Under the pieces are notes generated by a model that saw only the letters and a program-made list of their open reading frames with translations, was not told the DNA's origin and ran no database searches. A stretch of 64,000 nucleotides of DNA from Gonatopus flavifemur. Taxonomy: Eukaryota; Arthropoda; Insecta; Hymenoptera; Dryinidae. Location: the NCBI GenBank assembly GCA_018340375.1, contig JAFFJZ010000004.1:25332001-25396000 (forward strand). The letters run 5' to 3'. Both the position numbers and the translations under genes were made by a program. Below are positions 24,066 to 35,907 of the stretch, one piece after another; position 1 is the stretch's first letter; the number at the start of each line of letters is the position of its first letter.

Positions 24066-24716
24066 GCTATCAATCCTCATCAGTAGTTCTCACTACTATT
24101 GCAAATCAGCAGTTTTCACTGCTATTCCACATCAGCAGTTCTCACTGCTATCTCACATCGGTAGTTCTCACTACTATTGCACATCAGCAGTTTTCACCGC
24201 TATCCAAAATCGGTAGTTTTCACTACTATCTCACATCAGCAATTTTTAATGCTGTTCCACACCAGTAGTTCCCACTACCATCTCAGATCAGTAGTTCTCA
24301 CTCCTATTCCAAATCAGCAGTTCTCACTGCCATTCCACATCAGCAGTTCTCACTGCTATCTCACATCAGTAGTTCTCACTACTATTGCAAATCAGCAGTT
24401 TTCACTGCTATTCCACATCAGCAGTTCTCACTGCTATCTCACATCGGTAGTTCTCACTACTATTGCACATCAGCAGTTTTCACTGCTATCCAAAATCGGT
24501 AGTTTTCACTACTATCTCACATCAGCAATTTTTACTGCTGTTCCACACCAGTAGTTTCCACTACTATCTCAGATCAGTAGTTCTCACTACTATCCCAAAT
24601 CAGCAGTTTTCACTGCTATTGCACCTCAGTAGTTTTTACTACTATTTCAGATCAATAGTTCACACTGTCATCCCTTTCAAGTAGTTTCTACTACCAATCA
24701 GTCTCAATTATCCAAT
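24066..24716. repeat. 26-bp minisatellite with 286-bp higher-order unit
   Basis: About 25 tandem copies of a 26-bp unit of the form ATCAGYAGTTYTCACTRCTA followed by YYCCAC-like. Each unit is internally self-complementary (AGYAGT against ACTRCT), and the variable position in the two half-sites changes in step (CAG with CTG, TAG with CTA). A run of variants starting ATCGGTAG at 24157 is repeated at 24443, giving a higher-order period of 286 bp or 11 units. Open reading through it (24177-24554) is incidental, since 26 is not a multiple of three. Confidence 0.88.
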
Positions 24717-24834
24717 TCCTGGTTTTGACTTTCGAGTATTCTCTTATTATTACCATATTTCACGGTTTTTTGAACTGTTAGTCTTTCTTCGCTACGAGTA
24801 GTACTGTATCATACCAGGAACTAGAAGATCAACT

Positions 24835-26480
24835 ATGACAGGGGCTGATCTTCTCGACAGTGTTGAAAACACTGACGATGCTGATGACAATGTTGGCAAT
24901 CGTATTGATATTGCATTTATTCCAGAAACTGACTATGACACAGATTTAGGTCCTGATTCTGAAATGGAACCTGGAGTAGGCCCGGATACAGTTCTCCCTC
25001 ACAGTTCTTATGAACAAGTGAAAAGTTCATACACTGATGCGCAAAAGCTCTTAGAACCAAATCATACTTTCAACTGGAAAAATGGTGATTACAAGCATCT
25101 AGAACGGAAATTGGACCATAGTTTGAGCAAAGAATCGTTGGTGAATATAAGACGAATGAATGCTCGCCAATTATTTGAAGTTTCCTTTTCTAATGAAATC
25201 AAGTGTCATATCATCAAAACATCATCAGAAAATGATATCGATTTATCGGAAGATTTATTCGATAAATTTATTGGAATCATTATTCTCTCTTCATTCAATT
25301 CAAGAAAGTCTCAACGGGACTATTGGTCTCCAAAATCAATTCTAGGATGCCAAATTGTCGGAGACACAATGTCCCGGAATGATTCCACCATCATAAAAAA
25401 GAACAGTAAGTTGTATGAAAATAACGAAAAGAATGTAAAAGATAAAGTTTGGAAATTTGGGAGTATTCATGATTTCTTCAGGCAAAATCTTGTGCGTTTT
25501 GGGTGGTTTAGCCACAACTTGTCGATCGATGAAATCATGGTGAAGTATTTTGGGCGTTCCGGCAGAAAGCAATGCATGAGAAATCAGCCTGTAAGGTTCG
25601 GCATTCAACTATGGGCAAAACGTTTCTGAATTCCATCGGACTAGGTTCGAGAGTTGTGATGAAAATGCTTCAGGGACTATTGAACACGGTGCCGTTGGAA
25701 AACCTAAGGAATTACAATTTGTACTTGGACAATTTTTCCACTTCGCCTGATCTCCTGGGACACCTGGGGAAAATTGGACTATGTACTACAGGAACGGTAA
25801 GACATCATCGTGGTGAAGCTGAGGTTGTTCTACCAAAAAAGTGTGACAGAGTTGTGAGAAAGTGTGAGAAAGTTGTGTCAATCTACATGACGGAATGTCA
25901 CATGTGAATCATATTACTGTGATGGACAGTGAGCCAGTTTCCGTACTTTCAAACTGCTATGGAGATGAGCCAAAAGTTCAGATGAGTAGATTTTTGATCG
26001 AAGTAAGAAAATGTGTAGTTTCCTCCAGCCTTCTCAAAATATAATAAAAACATGGGGGGAGTAGACTTGCACGACCAACATTGCAATGATCTTCTTCCAG
26101 CTATTCGTGGGATGAAATGGACTTGGTGTCTCTTCGTGAGACTAATTCAAGGATCTTTGACCAATGCTACAGTCCTTTATAATCTGGCAAATCCTGATAC
26201 CAAAAAGGGATCCGAAGATATTGCACAAGGAGTGTGTGAATATTATTTCTCTGAAGTGACACAGAAGCGGCACTCTCGTAAGCGTACACGTTCCACTGAA
26301 ACAGCACGTTCAGAACACACAATCACAATTGGTGTGAATAAGCACTATACTTTTGAATCTACTTCAGGCGCGATGTGTCAGAAACGGACAGAAAATTATT
26401 GCAAAAAATGTGGATTTTACTTTTACTCATCACATGCACGAATTCATTATTCGACATCTGAAATCGACGCTGGGGACTAA
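24835..26480 (+). pseudogene. piggyBac transposase, frameshifted
   Basis: The first ORF (24835-25629) has an acidic N-terminus, then LSIDEIMVKYFGR with the first catalytic Asp. The frame shifts at about 25610 and continues to 25907 (LYLDNFSTSPDLLGHL, second Asp; GTVRHHRGE). Two more shifts near 25905 and 26030 restore NMGGVDLHDQ (third Asp) and a C-terminal Cys-rich tail with CKKCGFYF. The DDD triad is preserved although the frame is not. In this family the enzyme excises and inserts DNA at TTAA without footprints. There is no sign of domestication, because the gene is broken inside its own element. Confidence 0.9.
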
Positions 26481-27233
26481 TCATCTCCAGCTGCTGTCAA
26501 CACCTTGAGCAATTTATGGTCACTCTGCTATTCTTCCTATGGAATCGGGTGCTAAGGGTTTTTCCGTATCTAGAGTTGATCATGTAATTGTTTGAACAAT
26601 TGGCAAAAAATTTCTTCTCCACGGAAAATAATCTTCCGATCAGAAGCTGTGATGACCGTATTGAATTTATTGTTGTGTACAATGATTTCTCGGAATTGTT
26701 TATTCAATTTCTGTAAATAAATATAGTGGGGCAAAAATGTCTGCGTACATAGATTTTATGTGGTTGCTTGCGTAGAATCGAATGGCGGTGTTGGTTTCCC
26801 CTCATCTGGATTTTTTGACTCAATTGTTCAAACAAAAATTCTTTGAACAATTGGAAAAAAAAATTTTCCTCCATGGGAAATAATCTTCCAATCAGATGCT
26901 GTCATCCCCGTATCCCCCTTTTTTTATCCACGATGGTTCCGCCATGGTCCTGAACGGGTGTTGTCTGACTCGAAATTATTTATTTAATTACTTTAAATAA
27001 ATATAGTGAGGAGAAAAATTTCTGCGTCCATAGATTTTATATGAATTTTTGCGTAGAATCGAATGGCAGTGTTGGTTTTGCCTTATCTAGATTTTTTATT
27101 GTAATTGTTTAAACAATTGGAAGAAATAATCTTACTACATGGAAAATAATCTTTCAATCAGATGCTGTCATCCCCGTATCCATTTTTTTTTTATCCACGA
27201 TGGTTTATGAGTCCATGAGCCTCAATGGATTAA

Positions 27234-28119
27234 GGGGGTAAATACAATTAGACGGGCAAAAATTACGCTGTACAAAACATTTTTTTTATGAAGAAAGTTC
27301 AATACAATGATTATGACATTATTTACAATTGTTGGAAAAAAGAAGAGCTATGTAAAAATATTTTTTTTCCAATTTTTAAAAACAAAATGGCGGCTGTACT
27401 CTGGCGCGAACTCGACCCTCCAAAAAAACGGCGGCCACTCTGGGAGTCGTGCTATTGATCTGTAACAGCCCAGGAAAAAAATTTGGCTCAAGTATACATG
27501 TAGTTTGTCGGTAAATCTCGAAAATTGGAAAAAAAAAAATTTTACAATTGGTAGAAGTTTTTGTGAGAAATTGATGATTTTCACTGTTTTTTCTGCCACT
27601 TTTGCATTAATAACTCAATTTTGCAATATGAAATTCCGAAACACTTAGGTTTACAGACAAGCCTATGGTATAAAGAGGAAACCCTGAAAATTTCAGCTGA
27701 ATCGGACCAGTAGTTTTGGAGTAATCATGGCCGCCAATTTCAAAAATGTTGTTTTGAGAAAAACGCTTTCAAAGTTTTGACAACCGAAAAACGTTACTTA
27801 CAATTTGGTCAGCGATCCCAGGGGCATATAATATGGTGTGTATATATACACACATACATACATATACTATCATCAGGTATACAAAAACGGCCTGGGGTAT
27901 TCCAAAGTACGATACAATAGATGAAACTTTCACTTGGGTCGACCGCTCTCGTACACCTGCTATGCGCTGAAGAAGGGGTTCTAGAAAAACGGAGAAAAAA
28001 TATAGAAGGAGTTCGAATTTCGGTTTGAAACTTTTTGGAGCGTATTCTACGGGAAATTTACTAACTTTTTAGAGGAAAAGAAAATCGATTGTCTTGACCG
28101 CCTAATTGTATTTACCCCC
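27234..28119. mobile_element. 886-bp TTAA MITE sharing the piggyBac flank
   Basis: Termini GGGGGTAAATACAATTAG are inverted repeats flanked by TTAA at 27230-27233 and 28120-28123. The left TTAA is also the right TTAA of the piggyBac, so the element inserted exactly at that junction. The interior has no transposase. It contains long A/T runs and a TATATACACACATACATACA microsatellite at about 27842. Confidence 0.85.
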
Positions 28120-28129
28120 TTAATGAACA

Positions 28130-28790
28130 AGTTTCTGTCGAAAACAATCCATTGAGTTTCCTGTTCCTTTTAAATGGATGTGTAATCAGTGTCGATTTAG
28201 AGTTGCCTATATCTGTTCCTTACAGAGACGATCTAATGCAAACCTATCCAATTCATCAATTGGATCAAATTAGGTTTTTGTCCTGGAAATTTTCAATCTT
28301 ATCTCATTCGATGTCCGTCTGCCACAATCCCCCCACTTCGTCTCATAGGAATAGATGTGGGAAACTTCCCATTGACATCCCATTAAACATTCATTCAGGA
28401 TGATCAGACAGCCTGATTGATTATTTCCTAAAGGAACTTGAGTTCCTTTGTGATTGAACAATCGTTCATTACGTACATCCCAGGATCAACCTATTCCCGC
28501 TCATGAAAATTAGTTTTAGAAATTTTCCATTTGAACCTATCCAGTATGGGAGAATACGTTAGATTCAAATGGAAATTTCCTATACAAACCCATTCAACTC
28601 TAATCTTGTAGAATTTTCCTATTTATTCTTACAGAAGCTGATATGGCAAACTTCCCTTGGCCACTCATTGAACATTTCCTCAAAACGAGCAGTAATTCGA
28701 GTTGAGTATTTCCCAAAGGAACTTGTTCATCATTTATAATTCAGAAACATCCTATTCCCGCCCATACTATGAGGTAAATCTTTTATGAAG
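28130..28790. repeat. Right arm of large nested palindrome
   Basis: Contains complements of words of the 21.5-23.3 kb array, for example TACAAACCCATTCAAC, CCTATTCCCGCYCAT and GGAACTTG blocks. The two arms enclose the piggyBac and the 886-bp TTAA MITE. Confidence 0.6.
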
Positions 28791-28957
28791 TGAAGTCAAT
28801 GTAATTAAACAAGCGCAAGTGTGTTCGAAGAACAATAATTATCGCATTATTATTTCACGCATATCATATTCATGATCCCACATAGTCGAACACGCTTTGA
28901 CTACTCGTGCACTCAGCATCACTCAGTTTTGAAATTCTATTTCCAAAATCCTACACA

Positions 28958-29126
28958 CCCAAGTAGAAATACTCTAGTTATTGACGAGTTTTGTAACGCT
29001 CAACTAGCCAAATACTAGACACTCGCAAGTACCTCACCAGAACCCTACGAGGCACTTGCAAGTGTCTAGTTTCTGGCTAGTTAAGCGTTACAAAACTCGT
29101 CAATTACTAGAGCATTTCTACTAGGG
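28958..29126. mobile_element. 169-bp hairpin MITE, CCCAAGTAGAAAT termini
   Basis: Nearly the whole element folds on itself. Left CCCAAGTAGAAATACTCTAG pairs with the complement on the right (CCCTAGTAGAAATGCTCTAG), followed by GACGAGTTTTGTAACGC and CTAGACACT. The TSD is not clear. It shares its terminus with the element at 59685-59978. Confidence 0.82.
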
Positions 29127-29447
29127 CATGCCTCAACTACTTTGAGAAATTTCTCAAACAATGTTTATTATAATGCTTACATTTTTATTCGTACCAGTTC
29201 ATTTGTCAATGCTCTCAGTATGGTACCTCTGTTCTTTGACACCGATCGGACATGTCGTTTTAAACTGACGAAAGATCAAAGTTCGCATGATAAAACAGGT
29301 GTATTCTCAAAGGGTTAACACAAACGAGGAAGCCATATGCTAATCAGCAGAGTCGTTTCATCTGAGATCAAGATTGAAATATTCAAAAAGACTGAATATC
29401 CATTCGAGGAATATATTTATATATTCACAACGACATAAACAATTTGA

Positions 29448-30596
29448 CCCTAGTACTTCAAACCGGGGTAAATATCTACCCCAGGTAAAATTTGAACGAC
29501 GTTTCTAAGTTAGCCAGTGACATAATCCACCGCAGACATATACAATAATTTCGGTCAGTTTCTGATTTACTGTGACAGGGTAAAGACGTGAAGCTTTTGT
29601 GGGGTCGATATCTACCCCAGTTTGTGGTTCCCGTTAATGTTTTGTGTAGGTAGGTCAAATTTCTCTTTTTCGCTAAAATAAATGTAATTCACATATCATG
29701 ACCTCATTTTACAATGAAACAGTAGATATATAATTCTCGGCGATGATCATCATATTCCAAGTACCCATAATGAATGAGTCACCAAAAAAGCACGCGCGAT
29801 GCGGCAAAATGCGAATATACTGCACAAAGTTCGAGTAACCGACCTGCTCTCTGAATTGAAAACAGTGAAATCTCAGTGATTGCAATGAAAAGTCGACAAC
29901 TGCGAATCAGTTCATATGCAGTGCAAAATCAGTGAATATTCACTAATCCCTGCAGTGGAATGTCACTGATTTAATCCGTGAAGAGGGACTCCAACTGCAT
30001 AACCAGGGACTATTCACTGCTATCTCACTGATTGCATACAGTAGTCGACTCTTAACTGCAGAAATAGTGAGATTTCACTGATTTGAATTTGAAGAGTGTG
30101 AGAATCACAGAATACTGTAGTGCAGCGATTGTGGCACATTCAAATGAGTTAAATTGTCACTCTACTTTTGAATATTTTTCATGTGTATCAAATTTCTTTT
30201 TCTGTTTACATCTCACATGGCAGAAACGGAAATATAGTCTTGAAAAGCAATATTTCGTGGATTTTTATTTCACTTTTCCTTACATCAGATTCCCATTTTT
30301 TTTTAATTTTCGAAGTCCCATAGTAATAGACTTTTTTGGCAGAATATCATGATGCTATTTTTTCTTTCAAAACTTCACGTGTCCTCTTCAAAGTCCCGTT
30401 GGGGATTTGAAAATCAGTTGGTTTGAAAAACAGTTATGGACTTTTGTTTGTCAAATTATAGTTTGGTCGTTTTTCGGCACTTTTACCTATTGAAATTGCT
30501 GCTTCTAGAACGATTCTACGAGCAAATAATCCGTGGGGTAAATATTCACCCCAGTTTGTAGTTTACAGGTAAAAAAATGGGTTTGGAGTTGTAGGG
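29448..30596. mobile_element. 1.15-kb TTAA-type MITE
   Basis: Left end CCCTAGTACTTCAAAC and complement of right end CCCTACAACTCCAAAC, flanked by TTGA (29444-29447) and TTAA (30597-30600). GGGGTAAATAT motifs followed by ACCCCAG lie near both ends and once inside. The interior (29870-30080) is dense in CAGTGA/TCACTG words. Confidence 0.72.
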
Positions 30597-30600
30597 TTAA

Positions 30601-31668
30601 TAATAAAATCGTTAACCAAATTATTACAAACATGAGTTTACTACATAATATAAATATTATGAACTGAAACAATATTTATTTCTTAATGTCATCTTCAAAA
30701 TTCAACTATTAGATGTGAAAATCTATTTATAATATAATCATCGAATAATAAGTAACGTAGAAGTATTCCCTGGGATGGTACAAATACTTCACATGAACAA
30801 AAGTAGTATTTTCATTTCTAGACGAATGGAGCAATACGTGCATTCATTCGGAGAAAAAGTATTATCTCAAGTATTTATCGTGAAAATAGTATTTTAGAGT
30901 ATTTGATTACAATTCTTTTCAGTATCGAAAAAGTATTGAAATCCAATTCTCTTCAATATTATTTTTGTGACGAATACTTGAACCAATACTTGTTATCTAC
31001 ACAGTTGGAAATTTCGTGTTAAATTCAACACATTCCACATGTCCCAAACGGTCCACACAAATTTTTGTGTCGATCCTATGACACAAAAGGATACTGATTA
31101 AGTTTTTATTGAAATTGACGATCGTGTAAATTTAATACATAAGTACTGTCGAATGACATTCAAAATAAGTCAACAATTGAAAAGTGTAATTCATGGATTT
31201 TTCTTACGTGAATTCAATGTGAAAACCGCACTTTTGTTTATGGCAAACAATGCATAAGAATAAATTGAAAAAAAAAGTCTTCAATGAGAATTGAATACGG
31301 ACCGTCGAGACCGGACGTTGAAGCTCTATCACTTGGGTGGGGGTGCTTTCTTTGCGTATATCAACTTGCACTCGATCTTCAGATTTGCATATCTAGAAAA
31401 CTAAGCCCCATTAGAATGGGAGCCGGAACCAAAATGAATGAAAATGAATGAATAGCTTTTCCGACGTATATGGATCTTTCATCAAAAAGTAGTACCCACC
31501 ACTGACGATCTCCCCTTGGTAATTGGGAATAACACAATTCTTATGTTCAATCTTCAGTTAAATGAAACGTGTGTGTGTAAAAATCACACTTTTGTCCACT
31601 TGTTTGAATGATTTTATATTATGAATCAATTGAGACCTGATTACACAAGGAGCCTGTATACAAGTTAC
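30601..31668. other. No gene seen
   Basis: AT-rich sequence. Around 30770-31000 the words AAGTATT/AATACTT recur in both orientations, suggesting another old foldback without clear ends. Confidence 0.4.
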
Positions 31669-32093
31669 TCCTGGGTAAAAGAACTCATTGATTCTGACCA
31701 ATTCTCATTAAATTACATTTAAACGTGGACAATGTTCTGACCAAATCTCATTCAAATTCATCGCTTGATAGGGTTAAGAATTCAAGCGTTGATGTTTGAA
31801 CAAAGATATGACTACAATTTTCTTGATAAGGTACAGTCTATGAGAAACTAGGTCAGATATATCAAAGCAAGAATAATTTCATCCTAAAAACTCGGTATAA
31901 AGAACCATACATTACGTCCATGACCCTCATATTTTCTCACCAGTAATTTTTCAATGAGATTTGGTCAGAACTTTCATGTGAATCTCGTTGAATCTGCCCA
32001 AATCTCACTAAATTACGATTAAACTTGGACAATGTTCTGATCAAATCTCATTGAATTTCATTTGTCAGATTCAATGGATTCTTTCAACCAGGG
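31669..32093. mobile_element. CCCTGGTTAAAA-family MITE, copy 2
   Basis: Left terminus TCCTGGGTAAAAG, right TCTTTCAACCAGGGA. The interior shares CCAAATCTCA, GGACAATGTTCTGA and TTTGTCAGATTC with the copy at 22880. It lies just downstream of the Ly6 gene stop codon and may be part of its 3' untranslated region. Confidence 0.7.
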
Positions 32094-32153
32094 ACACATG
32101 TTTGTGTTGTATATGTAGCAGAAAATACATGACACACGTATTTTCTAATAGAT

Positions 32154-32386
32154 TCACACAAAATTTCCAATGGTGTACAAGGGCATGAATAGCACGATTG
32201 TCGCCATTGGCATCAGAATGGATATCATGCCGATACTTAAAGATATTCCAAATGAATTACAACCATCTGTGTTACAAGTTTGACATTCTTTCGCAATCAA
32301 ATGAAAACTGGAATTCACATAGGAAGCGTCACAAATCATTGAATTTCTCTTCACACATTGTCGGATGACCACTCTCTTTTCTCCAT
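32154..32386 (-). CDS. Ly6/three-finger protein, terminal coding exon
   Basis: The minus strand shows a strong acceptor (a pyrimidine-rich TTTTTCATTTTACAG just above 32386), then 233 nt that read in phase 1 to TGA at 32156-32154. It encodes GEKRVVIRQCVKRN, ICDASYVN, KECQTC and the diagnostic CNTDGCN that closes Ly6/uPAR domains. A hydrophobic stretch follows (ISILMPMATIVLFMPLY), typical of a GPI-anchor signal or membrane tail. With the exon at 41919-42995 it supplies nine Cys, close to the usual eight to ten. Phase 1 agrees with the donor GG|GT at 41919/41918, giving GAT (Asp) at the junction. Insect Ly6 proteins are secreted or GPI-linked and act at cell surfaces; the ligand is unknown. Confidence 0.78.
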
Positions 32387-32432
32387 CTGTAAAATGAAAA
32401 ACCATTGAAGCGCTTACAAAAGAGTTTGTCAT

Positions 32433-33292
32433 ACTTGCAAAAATATTAATTCCAACATAGACGTGGCCATATCTCATGTAACACAGGATATTCTGAGAAT
32501 ATATTCTCACAACATCCGTGAAATGTAATTTATCGAATATTCTCACAAAGAGCAAAGAAGATTCGTAAATATTCATGAAAGATTCTCAGAACATTTGAAT
32601 GGCTGTTCCGAATATCCTAAAAACGTTCGTGTAATATGCGTACAGAGTTCGAGGAGAGATTGATGAACAGCGCATGCGCAAATCTCGTGATGCTATGAAT
32701 TCAGTAATTGCGGATAATGTTGTTGATAGGACCATGAATAATGAGTTATTTGGATTTGTATTTGGGGAATAGTAAATTCATAAATGTGTATTTTGATATC
32801 CCAAAATGCCATGTGTGAAAAATGATCATCAAAAGTGTAATAACATATCAAAAAGTACAGTATATATATATACATACATACTGTACTTTTGAATATTTTA
32901 TTATACTTTTGATGGTGATTTTTCACACATCCTAGTAATATTATGATCGCCTGTTGCAATCATAAGTATCTCATCTATCTATGTGAATTCATAACATTGC
33001 TAAGAATTCATAACAGATGTGTAATGCTTTAAAAGATTGATTATGAATTAGATTTTGGTTACTTGTAGAAGTTATAATAATAGGAATTTCTATTTCAACA
33101 GCATGTTTTTCTAATAGTCCCACAATATCCATGGCATCATATTCTAAAAATATTCGAAACAGGCTCATTTGAACATTCTGAGAATGTGCGTAGAATACAT
33201 TCGCACGTGATAAGAATCTTCATACAACATTCGAATATCTTCAATGTATATTCTCAGAACATTCTTAGAATATGTGTGTGCTACCTGGGATT
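32433..33292. repeat. AGAATATTCT-rich foldback with inner hairpin
   Basis: The outer parts (32433-32620 and 33130-33292) are full of ATTCTGAGAATA/GAACATTC words in inverse order. The right end, read in complement, is CCCAGGTAGCACACACATAT, related to the MITEs at 12744 and 13467. A separate perfect hairpin lies at 32812-32935 (ATGTGTGAAAAATGATCA against its complement). Its loop is a TATATATACATACATAC run. Confidence 0.6.
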
Positions 33293-34250
33293 GCGCGCCG
33301 CGGGTATGGCCTCAAGTATTCATCCCGAAAACAGTATTGAAAGACAATGTTTTTGTTTGAAAATTGGAAAAAAATTCTTAAGGTTGGTTCAAAGAGCGAA
33401 TTTTCAGTGATCGGCACACATACTCGCAGCTGAAATATTCCTAAATAGCATGTGAGCTTGTAAGAAGCTTGTCACTCGTTGTGACTCACTTTTGATTGAT
33501 TTGTTTCCAATAAGCTCAGCAGAGAAAATGTTGAGGACAAGTTATAACAATATGCTGGCCGATGAAAAGGAACATACAAGCTAACCTAGTAGTAAACCTT
33601 TTTTATGCAAGCGAAAAAAGTTGAGGGGTGCGTGGGGATTGGATTTTTGCGGACTGGGTCAAGTACTCAAATATGAGTGGCTTACTCGAAGTTTCCTGGC
33701 TGAAAATTTATTGAACAGACTTCTAAAACTTACCAAAACCGATCAATTTCATACACTCAAAGTCACTTTCATCTGCTCGGAAAATAGACCTCCTAAGTCT
33801 ACCTACATTGATATCCATCGGATGAGATTGTTGATTGAAAGCGTTTATAAGCGACACTGAAATAGGAAAAAAACAATTAATTGATGTCCATAAAAATTAT
33901 AAATTCATCACAAGTTCTTATATCATTGCTATGATCTATGCGATACGATGAAGTATATTCAATAGAAAAGGCGATACTGATACTGATGTTCACATGCTAG
34001 AAATTTAATGTCCATTAATGAGAATCCTGTTGATGTTCCACCTGTGAAAATAGGTAGTCCACTTTGAGTCAAGTAAAATCCATCACCCATCCATCCATAA
34101 TGGAGTTGAAATTCCAGCTGTTGAAACAACTGAAGTCTATTTCATTCTTTATGAATATCATTCGTACCGTGCATCTAAATTCATGGTAGAAGGAACAACA
34201 TTACGCATACAGTCAAAATATGGAATCATGAATGAATGTAAAAGTATCAT
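33293..34250. other. No gene seen (intron)
   Basis: Only short ORFs; the one at 33621-33860 has no recognisable domain. No repeat boundary was resolved. Confidence 0.4.
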
Positions 34251-34496
34251 ACACGGAGAAAAATGGATACTAATGGGTATAAGAGATATTATACGGGTTA
34301 GTATATGGGGACAAGCATCTAGATCATACGATTGGGATACTAGTCTTTCGTAACTTTTTATTACTCTTTATAATCTGCATTATACTCATAATCTGGGATA
34401 CAATCCTCAGCATATGGATATTAAGGCATAGGAAAAATTGGTATAATCCAGATGCTTGTCTTCAGATGCCTGTCATTAGTATCTATTTTTCTCTAG
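34251..34496. mobile_element. ACACGGAGAAAAA-family hairpin MITE
   Basis: Left ACACGGAGAAAAATGGATAC and complement of right GCTAGAGAAAAATAGATACT, with further inverted words (AGCATCTAG... against ...GATGCTTGTC) inside. No ORF. The same terminus is used by elements at 40167 and 48327. Confidence 0.75.
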
Positions 34497-35580
34497 CATC
34501 TGCACGCGACTTTAGTTTCTTTGAATATATTTTTCATCCAATTCTGAGTAACATATATAGTTCTACTATGTGAACAAGAAGCTCAGTTCTAAATTTTGCA
34601 CTTGACTATGAATTCAACTCATATTATTATCATCTAAGTCGAGCATCAAGTCTTACACCTTATCGCAAGCCAGGTTTGAGTCAATATCATCTCAATTGAG
34701 CTATAAATTCAGAGTCATTTTTTGCACTCTGGTCTGAGCTATACTCGTTTGGATTTGAGTCTAGCTTTGAGTCTTGAATTCGATTCTTAACTACAATTGC
34801 CTTTGATTTGATGTCTCCCCTTCATCATCCATCTGATTCAATTGAGGCTACATGTGTAGTTCGTTGTACTTTTGATTGAACCGATTCGCATGATCCGTAA
34901 ACAATTTGATACCATCATTTTTATTGTCCTTGCAACCCATTTTCTCTATTACAAACTCGATTTTACATTCCGAATGTTATTCAAAAAGTTAAATCTTACT
35001 TTACATTCAATTGTCTGAATGACGTGATTTCCAACTGTATAATAGATGGATATAATGGATCCCCTGGTGAAGAAAGAACCTGCTCTCAGCGGACGACTGA
35101 AGTACACAGAAGTAAAAACAGCGTAAAGAAAAGGCGGTCAGCGCCAATTGACTCTTTTTATTGAAAAATTATAGTGAATTTTCATAGAGCATATGAGCAC
35201 GTTCAATGCTACACGTTTCATAAATGTAATAAGAATCTTCAATCAAGTGTTTATGATATTTGTAAGAAGTCATTTGCAAAATAGAATCAGGAGAATATTT
35301 TTACTCTGAAATTCATTCAATTAGGACATGTATGACATTTTGGCAGTATGTCATAAAATAAAGTTGGTGATGGAATGTAATAGTTAATTAGCAGTTGATT
35401 TCAGCGAAAGAAATACACGGAGAAAACTGGTATGTCATTTTGATTGCGCAGTTTGGTTTGTCGATATTTTACTATTCGCTTAGTGATTATCACTATTCCT
35501 TCTTCTCCATGTGGAATGAAATCAGATATCTTACGATGTTATGAGGTAAAAGTTTCATTGCTAACAAACGAACGTCACTC
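34497..35580. other. No gene seen (intron)
   Basis: AT-rich. A lone ACACGGAGAAAA terminus at about 35412 has no partner that I could find. Confidence 0.4.
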
Positions 35581-35809
35581 TAGACGGAAAAAATAATTTA
35601 GCTGCAGCAGCTAAGTAGCTAGCACGAACACGGACAGCCATTAAATTAGCTCCTGTAGCTCAATTTTAGCTGTCACAGCAAAAAAATTTGCATTTGTAGC
35701 TAATTTATTTGCGGTAACAGCTAAAATTTGGTTGCAGGAGCTAATTTAATGGCTGTCCGTGTCCGTGCTAACTACTTAGCTGCTGCAGCTAAATTATTTT
35801 TTCCGTGTA
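35581..35809. mobile_element. 229-bp hairpin MITE built of AGCT words
   Basis: The arms of about 85 bp are almost perfectly complementary. They start TAGACGGAAAAAATAATTTA on the left and, in complement, TACACGGAAAAAATAATTTA on the right. They continue through GCTGCAGCAGCTAAGTAG and CGGACAGCCATTAAATTAGC. The interior has AGCTGTNACAGC-type words like those in the 40.2-kb element. Confidence 0.85.
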
Positions 35810-35907
35810 CATGATAACAATGTGTGGAACTCCACTCATTGTTCATTTAGTGTATTAAAATAATGATAGACATTTTGATATAATAATAAAATTAAAAGAG
35901 AAATTAA

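Larger units (their letters stand above)
23287..27229 (+). mobile_element. piggyBac element with long inverted flanks
   Basis: The termini CCCATTAGGGC (left) and TCCATTGAGGC (complement of right) are similar and are followed on both sides by CATGG, AAACCAT and GTGGATAAAA. The flanks are TCAA at 23283-23286 (a probable mutated TTAA) and TTAA at 27230-27233. Long subterminal repeats of about 260 bp containing GATGCTGTCATCCCCGTATC occur about three times on the right (26632, 26884, 27150). They occur inverted on the left (23334, 23619, 24006). Between the arms lie a minisatellite and a piggyBac transposase gene. A 374-bp hAT MITE has landed in the left arm. Confidence 0.8.

Noticed and set aside
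24177..24684. ORFs of 125 and 73 codons with repetitive His/Ser peptides
   Set aside because: They are translations of the 26-bp minisatellite; the unit is not a multiple of three and the frame has no family match.
24066..24716. CRISPR-like array
   Set aside because: Units are contiguous without unique spacers, the sequence is eukaryotic, and units vary; it is a minisatellite.
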